Assembly (NCBI GenBank): GCA_002399225.1
Contig: DHDF01000152.1
Span: 3,048-15,562, forward strand
Reading direction: 5' to 3'
Origin: a bacterium UBA4883
GTDB lineage: Bacteria > Bacillota > Clostridia > Oscillospirales > Acutalibacteraceae
Length of the DNA stretch: 12,515 bases
Part shown: positions 1 to 5,928 of the stretch, piece after piece
Numbering within the stretch: position 1 is the stretch's first letter
How the letters are laid out: the number at the start of each line of letters is the position of its first letter
Notes under the pieces: model-generated
The model's input: only the letters and a program-made list of their open reading frames with translations
What the model was told of the DNA's origin: nothing
The model's database searches: none
Translations under genes and position numbers: made by a program

Positions 1-626
1 CCCACCTTGCTGCCGTCCCACCAAGTTCCGCCGCGCGAATTGATCAGGATTTTACTTTCGCCCCAATATTTCAGGTTGTCGGAGCAGGATATCCAGATAT
101 CGGCCCCATGCTCAATCGGACGGTGGATCAGCATCCATTTATCCCCGAATCTGCAAGGAAAGATCGTCGCGTCCTTGTCTTCCGGCGGCATAATCGGGCC
201 GATCCGTTCGAAATTCATAAAGTCTTCGGTCATCGCCATGCCGACCACCGGACCGGATTCCGAATAGGCCGTGTAGGTCACCGCATACTTTTTTAATTCC
301 TTCATGTAGGTAATCCGGGGATCTTCGATGCCCCAAGCTTCCTCCGGATGCGCCGGATCGGGTTCCATCGTCGGGGAACGATCAATAATCCAGTTGCTGA
401 TGCCGTCGTCGCTGACCGCCTTTGTCAGATGGGAAAAACCGCGCCGGTCTTCCACGCGGGCGAGCAGCAGTACCTTTCCGTCAAAGATGGTGGCGGCCGG
501 GTTCAACACCGCGTTCACCGGATAAGGCCAGTCCTTGGCCGTCAGAATCGGGTTGTACGGGTAGCGCCGGAAAAGCTCCTTAAACGTGTTGTCACCGGCT
601 TTCAGCCGTGTTTCAAAATGATTCAC
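1..626 (-). CDS. Glycoside hydrolase family 130 mannoside phosphorylase, N-terminal part (cut by window edge)
   Basis: GH130 enzymes phosphorolyse beta-mannosides to mannose 1-phosphate in the cytoplasm. About 209 codons are visible, read from a GTG at 624-626 with AGGAAGG about 8 bases upstream. The residues form the front of the five-bladed propeller: a PYPVNAVLNP stretch (about 34-43), ARVEDRRGFSHL (56-67), the WGIEDPR motif (98-104) holding the conserved Asp (102) that acts as proton donor in the family, and IHRP (167-170). The 3' part lies outside the window, so full length and GH130 subgroup cannot be fixed; the N-terminus resembles the mannooligosaccharide/mannobiose phosphorylase-like groups. 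The start lies inside the end of the preceding small ORF (14-base overlap), which suggests translational coupling. Family assignment is secure, substrate is not. Confidence 0.88.
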   Translation of the reverse strand, partial: MNHFETRLKAGDNTFKELFRRYPYNPILTAKDWPYPVNAVLNPAATIFDGKVLLLARVEDRRGFSHLTKAVSDDGISNWIIDRSPTMEPDPAHPEEAWGIEDPRITYMKELKKYAVTYTAYSESGPVVGMAMTEDFMNFERIGPIMPPEDKDATIFPCRFGDKWMLIHRPIEHGADIWISCSDNLKYWGESKILINSRGGTWWDGSKV

Positions 627-798
627 TGTGCATCCTTCCTTTCTGATCTGACAGTAAAAATTGATCGATATGTGTATGCAGTAAAAGCATCTTCCCAAGC
701 AAACGGGATCGGTCCAAATCCGCAGGGATGAGAACCGTGCTGCCTTTGTACAGTTCCATACAGCCGGTATCCGGTTTTAGTTTCAGCGGATATAGCAT
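613..798 (-). pseudogene. 61-residue ORF, probable internally deleted mannose-6-phosphate isomerase (manA) remnant
   Basis: An ATG at 796-798 has an excellent ribosome site (AGGAGGT, 6 bases upstream), so the ORF is probably translated. The first nine residues (MLYPLKLKP) match the usual opening of type I phosphomannose isomerases. The stretch from about residue 17, ELYKGSTVLIPADL followed by LLGKM, resembles the C-terminal cupin strand of the same family. Nothing corresponds to the roughly 250 residues between, including the zinc-binding and catalytic part. My reading is an in-frame internal deletion of manA, which would fit the neighbouring GH130 gene because mannose phosphates are the shared intermediates. 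The ORF ends in TGA after the GH130 start codon. It could instead be an unrelated small leader peptide that couples translation; both short matches are from memory, so confidence is moderate. Confidence 0.45.
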
Positions 799-840
799 CG
801 ACTTACCTCCTGAATTGACATTAAAAAAGAATATAAAAAA

Positions 841-884
841 ACTCCCTTTGATATCTAACAAGATCATTAAATATCAAAAAGAGT
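841..884 (-). promoter_or_regulatory. Leader hairpin with T-run: attenuator or operator upstream of the GH130 genes
   Basis: Two 14-base arms (841-854 and 871-884) face each other across a 16-base loop. Read as minus-strand RNA all 14 positions pair, two of them as G-U wobbles; read as plus-strand RNA the same two positions are C-A mismatches. On the minus strand the hairpin is followed directly by a T-run (834-840) and a second T-rich run. That is the shape of an intrinsic terminator, but it sits 43 bases upstream of the small ORF with no minus-strand gene before it. It may be a leader attenuator. Alternatively, the inner TTTGATAT/ATATCAAA arms overlap a weak TTGATA-N18-TATCAA promoter and could be a repressor operator. 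Confidence 0.6.
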
Positions 885-905
885 GAACTGGCTCAATATT
901 AAAAT

Positions 906-935
906 TTGAGTGGATAAGCTCTTTCAGTTTATAAT
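906..935 (+). promoter_or_regulatory. Sigma-A promoter immediately upstream of a CIRCE-like dyad
   Basis: TTGAGT (906-911) and a perfect TATAAT (930-935) are separated by 18 bases. The dyad begins three bases after the -10 box, so it would cover the transcription start, as in clostridial and bacillar groESL, hrcA and dnaK promoters. A transcript would start near 941-943. The next plus-strand gene is the Phd-like antitoxin at 1237, which would leave a leader of about 295 bases. Confidence 0.65.
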
Positions 936-937
936 GT

Positions 938-964
938 TTAGCATTCTAATATCGCGAGTGCTAA
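938..964. promoter_or_regulatory. CIRCE-like operator (HrcA binding site)
   Basis: The arms are TTAGCATTC (938-946) and GAGTGCTAA (956-964) with a spacer of exactly nine bases. The consensus CIRCE element is TTAGCACTC-N9-GAGTGCTAA, so the right arm is perfect and the left arm has one mismatch. HrcA, the heat-shock repressor of Firmicutes, binds this dyad. No groES, groEL, dnaK, hrcA or small heat-shock gene follows on either strand inside the window. Confidence 0.8.
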
Positions 965-1236
965 TATATATTACGCTAACCTTCTTTCCTGAAAGTAGCA
1001 ACACTGGAAACTGAACAAATTATCTGATATACGGTGATTAACTCAATTTGTGGCATTGATTCGCCAAGAATCGCGTTATTTCATTATTTTCCAAAAATGG
1101 ATTTTTTATATAGTAAAACTATTTTGATGATAATGATAAGAATAAAAATTAGAATAATTATTTGAATTATCTATTTAAATATTGTCATAACAGGCGTATT
1201 ATATATTTATACAAAGAAGAGTGGGGGATCAACAAG
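965..1236. other. AT-rich gene-free stretch between the CIRCE dyad and the antitoxin gene
   Basis: No convincing ORF is visible on either strand. It holds a small dyad, GATTC-GCCAA-GAATC (1058-1072), and a second one, ATAGT-AAA-ACTAT. A weak promoter candidate for the antitoxin is TTTAAA (1174-1179), 17 bases, TATTAT (1197-1202). If the promoter at 906 is active, this stretch is an untranslated leader or a short non-coding RNA. I see no recognisable riboswitch fold. Confidence 0.4.
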
Positions 1237-1518
1237 TTGAATATTTCTGCAGAAGCAATCGTATCCAATTCCGAAATGATTAAGAATTATAAGGCCTGCC
1301 GGGAAAAAGCAGAGAATTTCGGGAAAGTTTTCGTTTTAAAGAACAATCAGCCGGATGCCGTACTTTTTTCGGTATCTGAATATGAACGGATTTCTGTATT
1401 TATTGAATATATGGAAAGCCTTGAAGACGAAGATATTGCAAAGGTCTTGGCAACCTTGCCGGGGATCGGAAAGCGGAGGGAATACTCCATTGAGCGGTTG
1501 AAAAGTGATTTAAAATAG
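1237..1518 (+). CDS. Phd/YefM-family antitoxin-like protein, no partner toxin visible
   Basis: The product is 93 residues from a TTG at 1237-1239 with GGGGG (1223-1227) nine bases upstream; an upstream in-frame ATG at 1162 lacks a ribosome site and adds unrelated residues. The N-terminal half shows the Phd/YefM pattern: a short strand and serine-rich stretch, a helix, then FGKVFVLKNNQPDAVLFSVSEYERI (split here by function: strand, turn, strand, start of helix; about residues 29-53). Such proteins bind DNA as dimers and neutralise a toxin with an extended C-terminal tail; here the tail is basic (about 78-93). The expected Doc-, RelE- or YoeB-like gene is absent downstream, where a hairpin and a small membrane ORF follow. 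It may be an orphan antitoxin, a solitary regulator, or what is left of a broken toxin-antitoxin pair. Confidence 0.7.
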   Translation: MNISAEAIVSNSEMIKNYKACREKAENFGKVFVLKNNQPDAVLFSVSEYERISVFIEYMESLEDEDIAKVLATLPGIGKRREYSIERLKSDLK

Positions 1519-1567
1519 ATTGTATTTGCACGCTGTTTCCAATACGAATACTAAACCATATCTTTAA

Positions 1568-1598
1568 GGTGGGACGCTCATTTTAGAGAGTTTCCACC
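1568..1598 (+). terminator. Hairpin after the antitoxin gene, possible weak terminator
   Basis: GGTGGGA (1568-1574) pairs with TTCCACC (1592-1598, one G-U pair), with an inner CTC/GAG stem. It is followed by CCTTTATC, a poor U-tract, so termination may be inefficient. The hairpin lies 50 bases past the antitoxin stop codon. Confidence 0.4.
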
Positions 1599-1624
1599 CC
1601 TTTATCGTATAGAGGATCCGTGTA

Positions 1625-1834
1625 TTGGCCTACAGGTTTTACTTGAAAGGAGGCTATTATTATGGTGTAAAAGATTTGAAGAAGCTTACGAACAAAGCCG
1701 AAGAGGAAGAACCGGCGCAGGCGACTGTCGCCGAAATCTGCATCGTGGTGTTTGCCGGAGCAGCGGCGGGATTTTTCCTTGCCGTTCAGCTGGGAAAATA
1801 CAAATATTCAGTACGAAAAATCAACTTTAGCTGA
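1625..1834 (+). CDS. Small single-span membrane protein ORF with a disturbed start
   Basis: The open frame codes an acidic/basic N-terminal part (KKLTNKAEEEEPAQ), one hydrophobic segment (about residues 38-56, IVVFAGAAAGFFLAV) and a short basic tail. I do not recognise a family. The frame opens with TTG at 1625, behind a weak GAGG. The only strong ribosome site in the area, AAAGGAGG (1646-1653), serves an ATG at 1662 that reads ATG-GTG-TAA and stops. Removing the frame difference right after that ATG would give M followed by VKDLKKL in this frame. This suggests a one-base deletion at the original start codon, or use of a rare TTG (1625 or 1643). The gene ends 22 bases before the SPFH start and may once have formed an operon with it. 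Confidence 0.4.
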   Translation: MAYRFYLKGGYYYGVKDLKKLTNKAEEEEPAQATVAEICIVVFAGAAAGFFLAVQLGKYKYSVRKINFS

Positions 1835-1856
1835 ACATAAGGAGCAATGGAACAGT

Positions 1857-2286
1857 ATGGGAATAACGGTAGCAATCGTAATCATCCTTGTTGTCGCGGT
1901 CAATATCTTTTTAGCCGGTATCCGGGTTGTAAGGCCTACGGAACGTGGATTGGTGGAAACGCTGGGCAAATACTCAAAGTTCGCGCTTCCGGGATACCAT
2001 TGGGTTATCCCGGGCATCATAAAACTCAATCAAATCAATATAACCGAGCAGATGATCAACGCCGAACCGCAGGTAATCATCACGAATGACAATCTGAACA
2101 CAACGGTGGATGCACAGGTCTATTTTAAGGTCAGAGACGATGAACAAGGTCGTGAAAGCTGAAAACGAAAAAATCGTCGTTCCCGCCGGCACGGAGCTGA
2201 TCAACGTGATCGGGGGCATGTCGGGCGTCCTGCCAATAGAAAGGTACCCTGCCAAGCCTCAGCATTACAAGATTGTGAAAGACTAA
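1857..2286 (+). pseudogene. SPFH/band-7 (stomatin-like) gene with internal deletion
   Basis: SPFH proteins are membrane-anchored scaffold proteins that form oligomers in lipid domains. The start ATG (1857) follows AAGGAG (1839-1844). Residues 1-20 form one N-terminal membrane anchor (ITVAIVIILVVAVNIFLAG), followed by VRPTERGLVETLGKYSKF, the PGYHWVIPGI turn and TTVDAQVYFKVRDDE, the front half of the SPFH domain. At about 2137-2142 this frame breaks and runs to a stop at 2160-2162. The typical C-terminal end of the same family (VKAENEKIVVPAGTELINVIG) continues one frame over, from about 2140 to a TAA at 2284-2286. The rest of the domain and the coiled-coil region, over 100 residues in normal relatives, are missing. 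The product should be non-functional; at most a short anchored fragment is made. Confidence 0.8.
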
Positions 2287-2312
2287 ATTATAGATTTTCA
2301 GAAATACAGTAA

Positions 2313-2402
2313 TTTACGAGTGCATCGGAAGGACTATTCTCCGGCACTGGCATTGAAGATATCCAAATGAGCCGAAAAAATGCGCTTGAAAAGGCTGCTT
2401 AA
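2313..2402 (+). other. 29-codon open fragment, possible end of a deleted gene
   Basis: Between the SPFH remnant and the dehydrogenase a frame without any start codon reads TSASEGLFSGTGIEDIQMS and on to KNALEKAA before TAA (2400-2402). Its composition looks protein-like and ends cleanly, as a gene 3' end would. I do not recognise it. No other gene, and no good promoter, is evident in 2287-2511. Confidence 0.25.
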
Positions 2403-2511
2403 GCCAAATCAAAGCGATTTTTTGGATAGCATATAAATAGCAGTTGAACCTTGGTTTGATATAAATAAAATGTTTGACATAAATAATAGAATGTTTACAA
2501 AGGAATTAATA

Positions 2512-3654
2512 ATGGAACTCGCAATAATCGGTACGTCAAAAAAGGAAAATGAAAAAAGAGTGGCTATTTATCCGGATCATATCAGTAAAATACCTATAGA
2601 AATCAGAAAGCACTTATTCTTCGAAAAAGGCTATGGCAAGCCTTTTGACATCGAAGATGGAACAATATCTTCTTTAACGGGCAACGGCCTGATAGAACGT
2701 GAAAAGCTTCTCAGCGGCTTTCAAGCAATTTTAATTACAAAACCTGTGGCAGAAGACTTTCAGGATGTACAGGAAGGGGCTCTCGTGTGGGGCTGGCTGC
2801 ACAGCGTGCAGCAAAGCATCATTACCCAGATCGCCATCGATAAAAAACTGACATTGATCGCATGGGAAAACATGTACTACCATGGAAAACGCGACCTAAC
2901 ACATATTTTTAACAAGAATAACGAATTGGCTGGGTACTGCGGAGTACAGCATGCCTTGCAGCTGATGGGAATCGACGGCAATTTCGGGCCGCCCCGTAAG
3001 GTTGCTGTAATCAGCCTGGGTTCGGTAAGTCGTGGAGCTATCTACGCATTACATGGGCATGGATTCAACGATATAACGGCGTATACCCAGCGCCCGTCGT
3101 TCTTGGTTTCCAATAAATTACCGGGAATTAAATACAGGCAGGTTATAAAAAATGATATGGGCGTGTTAGAAACCACAAATTCAAATGGTGCGAAAACAGC
3201 CTTTGTTAATGAGCTGACAACTGCGGATATCATTGTCAATGGCATACTGCAGGACCCCAATGACCCGGTCGTTTATATTGGCGACGATGATATTCTTAAA
3301 TTTAATAAAGCATGTCTGGTGATCGACATCAGTTGCGCTTTGGGCATGGGCTTCAGCTTTGCCCGCCCGACTGATTTCAACGACCCCATTATTAAAGTTG
3401 GAAATATCAGATATTATGCAGTTGATCATGCGCCTTCACTGCTCTGGAACAGCGCTTCATGGGAAATATCAAACTGTATTCTGCCATATCTGCCGTATAT
3501 CGTTGAGGAATCGGAGAACAAGGTTTTAACAGATGCGATTGATATAAAAAATGGCAGAATATTAAACAAAGATATCCTGTCTTTCCAAAACCGTTCCGCG
3601 GTTTATCCCTATAGGCAACTGCCTTTGAGGCCATCATCTGACGACGGCAAATAA
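2512..3654 (+). CDS. NAD(P)-dependent dehydrogenase of the alanine dehydrogenase/PNT family, N5-(carboxyethyl)ornithine synthase-like
   Basis: The protein is 380 residues from an ATG at 2512 with AAAGGA (2499-2504) seven bases upstream; in-frame ATGs at 2470 and 2491 lack ribosome sites. The N-terminal domain carries the family opening (ENEKRVAIYPDHI, about 11-23) and the FFEKGYGKPFDIED segment. The nucleotide-binding fold begins near residue 162 with KVAVISLGSVSRGA, a GxGxxG variant seen in the CEO synthase/saccharopine-type branch. The C-terminal VDHAPSLLWNSASWEIS is also typical of that branch. Relatives join pyruvate or another 2-oxo acid to an amino acid amino group by reductive amination; the substrate cannot be read from sequence. 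It is about 65 residues longer than the lactococcal CEO synthase as I remember it (about 313). The gene is intact and stands alone between decayed genes and a MITE. Confidence 0.68.
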   Translation: MELAIIGTSKKENEKRVAIYPDHISKIPIEIRKHLFFEKGYGKPFDIEDGTISSLTGNGLIEREKLLSGFQAILITKPVAEDFQDVQEGALVWGWLHSVQQSIITQIAIDKKLTLIAWENMYYHGKRDLTHIFNKNNELAGYCGVQHALQLMGIDGNFGPPRKVAVISLGSVSRGAIYALHGHGFNDITAYTQRPSFLVSNKLPGIKYRQVIKNDMGVLETTNSNGAKTAFVNELTTADIIVNGILQDPNDPVVYIGDDDILKFNKACLVIDISCALGMGFSFARPTDFNDPIIKVGNIRYYAVDHAPSLLWNSASWEISNCILPYLPYIVEESENKVLTDAIDIKNGRILNKDILSFQNRSAVYPYRQLPLRPSSDDGK

Positions 3655-3690
3655 TCCGGCTATAAAGCTATCGTTTGTTACGTAAAAGGG

Positions 3691-3835
3691 GGCTGTTGCA
3701 AAATAGTCTTGACGAAAAATAATGCACAAAGAATGCGTCTTGATTGGACTTTGGCAGCCGTTTCAAGGCGCACTTTTTTGATTTTGGGCTATTCCTTTGT
3801 GCAATTTGCTATCGCAAATTCATTTTGCAACAACC
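3691..3835. mobile_element. 145-bp MITE-like element with nested inverted repeats
   Basis: The ends are GGCTGTTGCAAAAT (3691-3704) and its inverse at 3822-3835 with one mismatch. Two further dyads are nested inside: TGCACAAAG (3723-3731) with CTTTGTGCA (3795-3803), and GCGTCTTGA (3735-3743) with TCAAGGCGC (3763-3771, one mismatch). The whole unit can fold into one long stem. The TGTTGCAAA core resembles terminal repeats of IS6- and IS1182-type insertion sequences, so a non-autonomous derivative is likely. No transposase is encoded. An obvious target duplication was not seen. The 90 bases to its right (3836-3926) hold no supportable gene. Confidence 0.65.
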
Positions 3836-3926
3836 TGTTTTACTGCAATATCACTTCGCTATACGGGAACATGTCCAGCACCAAGAAACTCGCCCAACTG
3901 CTTGAGAAGATGGCCTTTTAATGATA

Positions 3927-3972
3927 CATGCTAAAAAGAAGCCCCCAACTTTGTGGGCTTCTTTTTAGCATG
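3927..3972. terminator. Strong bidirectional Rho-independent terminator
   Basis: Perfect 18-base arms (3927-3944 and 3955-3972) flank a 10-base loop. Each arm has a GC-rich core (AGAAGCCC/GGGCTTCT) and an A-run or T-run, so it works for both directions. It separates the plus-strand dehydrogenase and MITE from the minus-strand operon whose last gene ends at 4015. Confidence 0.88.
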
Positions 3973-4014
3973 CGGCGTAATCTTTGTTCGAAGCAGTATG
4001 AAACAATACCGACG

Positions 4015-4674
4015 CTAAACATGAAACCGCCTGACAAGCTCCCGAAGCATCTCTTTGCCTTCAAATACAATCAGCGCGGACAGCGACAGAAAGCTCAGGG
4101 AAATACAGATGACGGATGGAGCGGCGATGCGGATGAGTCCGGTCAGATAAAAAACAAACGGAACGACGCCGAACAGGATATCCACTATAAAATAGACGAT
4201 ATAGTCCTCGGGCGGCAGCTTCATCACCTTTGCGATGATGAAAAGCGACAGCATAGCCGCGCCGCAGGCAATGGGGATCACAAAATTCAGCGACCAGCCG
4301 TGCCACCCCGTCACCAGATCCCAGCCGAAACTCAGAACGGATACGAAAAAAACCTGTACGGTGATGTTCTTCGGAATATTGTCCTTTTTTTTCACCGCAT
4401 AGGCAAGGCTTATCCAGAAACACAGGATGCCGAGCACTACAAAAACGGACCAGAAGCCACCCGCCGGAAGCAGAAGATTGACGGCCACGCAGACTACGCC
4501 CGCCGCTATACTGGATAGAATCAGGCATTTGAAAAACAGCTCGTGCTGTCTGTAGATGGTGGGAATTTGCGGATAAACGGCTTTCTCCGGCTCGCCCGAA
4601 AGCTTGTGCTGACACAAAGGACATACAGTCTCCGTGCCACGGACCTTGACGCCGCATTTTTTACAAGTCCTCAT
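4015..4674 (-). CDS. Zinc-ribbon multi-pass membrane protein (DUF6320-like)
   Basis: The product has 219 residues. It opens with a zinc ribbon, CKKC (Cys4, Cys7) and CPLC (Cys18, Cys21), followed by a linker and about six hydrophobic segments (near 48-69, 74-93, 104-122, 128-150, 157-178 and 184-204). The architecture matches the family annotated as DUF6320, for which I know no established function. Its ATG overlaps the stop of the acyltransferase gene by four bases (4671-4674), so the two are translationally coupled and probably work together. It is the last gene of the operon and is followed by the terminator at 3927-3972. The ribbon predicts a cytoplasmic metal-binding head on a membrane base, perhaps a platform for the two enzymes upstream. 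Confidence 0.8.
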   Translation of the reverse strand: MRTCKKCGVKVRGTETVCPLCQHKLSGEPEKAVYPQIPTIYRQHELFFKCLILSSIAAGVVCVAVNLLLPAGGFWSVFVVLGILCFWISLAYAVKKKDNIPKNITVQVFFVSVLSFGWDLVTGWHGWSLNFVIPIACGAAMLSLFIIAKVMKLPPEDYIVYFIVDILFGVVPFVFYLTGLIRIAAPSVICISLSFLSLSALIVFEGKEMLRELVRRFHV

Positions 4675-5915
4675 CTTTTTCCGCCGTCCTCCTCATCGTC
4701 GGCCGGGCTGGCCGTGATCTCGATTTCCGCTCCCAAGTCCGCGAGAGCGCGGAAAAAGCGTCTCTGGATCTCCGCGCTGACGAAAGGCGAGGAAAAGCTG
4801 ATGCTCAGTCGGTTCTGGAAGGAGCACACACATGCCTGCAGATTGTTGGTGCCCGAACAGATATCAAAAGATCGGATATAGGGTGCGAGCTCCTGCGGCA
4901 TGGAAACGAGCCCGATATTGGATACACCCGCCGTCTCCAGGCGCATGGCGAAATGGTAGGCGGCTTTCAGCCCGAGATCCTTCAGATACAGCGGTACCGC
5001 CCTTGCAAAAACGTTGTGCTCCACGGCGGAGTAAGCGTCGATTCCGCGGGAAAGGTTTTCCCGCACAAGGCCGCCTTTTAAATCGGTTCCGACCTTTTTC
5101 AGAACGTCCTCAAACGAACCGCCGCATTTTCCATAATCATATCCGATCAGCAGAACACTGAAAAAATTTCGCGCAGACTCGGATGGAAAATGGCCGCGCA
5201 GATTGACCGGCACGGACAGTACTACGGGCCGTTTTTTCATTCGCACCGGTACGGTTTCGCTTATGGCATTCATCAGGCAGGCGCAAAGGTACGCGGTCAA
5301 GGTTGCGTGGAAACTGTGCGCCGCTTCGAGAACCGGCCGGATATCGGTCAGCCCCGTGATGACCCGCATCCCATTCTCTGGATACCGGCGCCCGCTCAGG
5401 CGGCAGGCAGGGCCGTATCCGCTACCTTTTAAACGGCGGGTACCGGTATAGTATTTCCGGAAACTGTCGTCTCTCATCTGCATAGCCGACGCATCGTAGC
5501 CGATGGCGGGTTCCGGTAACTGGTGGGTAAGCGAGAGATACTTGGCCATCAGCGTCTGAAGAAAATACAGCGCCCCGGTCCCGTCCGACAGGACGTGGTA
5601 AACTTCCAGATTCACGCGGTTATGGAACCAGCTCACGTCGAACAGCAGATTCTTTCCGCTTTGTCTGTAAATTGCCGCGCAAGGACGCTTGTCCTCTTTG
5701 TGGACGCGGGGCATTCTGTCCGTGCTCTCGAGATAATACCAGAACAGTCCCCGTTTCAGCACCGAGCGATAGAGTGGAAAAGCTTCGACCGTCTGCTCGA
5801 GCGCGGTCTGCAGAACGGCAGGGTCGACCGGCTCGTAAAGCTCACATGAGATCCGGAACACCTGCGTATCCGAGCCACCCACGGCTGCGGGGAAAATCAG
5901 CGCCACATTATCCAA
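4671..5915 (-). CDS. Alcohol acetyltransferase/condensation-type acyltransferase (HxxxDG)
   Basis: The protein is 414 residues from a TTG at 5913-5915, with GGAG four bases upstream; a GTG nine bases later is an alternative. It has the two-lobed CoA-dependent acyltransferase look (papA5/condensation superfamily). The diagnostic HxxxDG is H107-V-L-S-D111-G112, in the segment EVYHVLSDGTGALYF, where His is the catalytic base. The N-terminal FPAAVGG, the LSVPVNLRGHFP stretch and a late SNIGLVS motif also fit. Such enzymes move an acyl group from a thioester to an alcohol or amine; acceptor and donor are unknown. It lies 13 bases after the hydrolase stop and overlaps the membrane protein gene, so three genes form one unit. 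No membrane segment or signal peptide is seen, so it should be cytoplasmic or peripherally bound. Confidence 0.8.
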   Translation of the reverse strand: MDNVALIFPAAVGGSDTQVFRISCELYEPVDPAVLQTALEQTVEAFPLYRSVLKRGLFWYYLESTDRMPRVHKEDKRPCAAIYRQSGKNLLFDVSWFHNRVNLEVYHVLSDGTGALYFLQTLMAKYLSLTHQLPEPAIGYDASAMQMRDDSFRKYYTGTRRLKGSGYGPACRLSGRRYPENGMRVITGLTDIRPVLEAAHSFHATLTAYLCACLMNAISETVPVRMKKRPVVLSVPVNLRGHFPSESARNFFSVLLIGYDYGKCGGSFEDVLKKVGTDLKGGLVRENLSRGIDAYSAVEHNVFARAVPLYLKDLGLKAAYHFAMRLETAGVSNIGLVSMPQELAPYIRSFDICSGTNNLQACVCSFQNRLSISFSSPFVSAEIQRRFFRALADLGAEIEITASPADDEEDGGKR

Positions 5916-5928
5916 CCCGCTCCAGCCT

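Noticed and set aside
923..1015. Wide inverted repeat TTCAGTTT/AAACTGAA flanking the CIRCE dyad
   Set aside because: Eight bases over a 77-base gap in AT-rich DNA may be chance, and it adds no clear structure.
3709..3921. 70-residue plus-strand ORF ending in MSSTKKLAQLLEKMAF
   Set aside because: It starts inside the MITE-like element, has no ribosome site, and its first two thirds are the folded inverted-repeat DNA. The last 16 codons look protein-like but cannot be assigned.
3928..4518. 196-residue plus-strand ORF opposite the membrane protein gene
   Set aside because: It begins in the terminator hairpin and is the antisense of a clear six-span membrane protein with an excellent coding frame.
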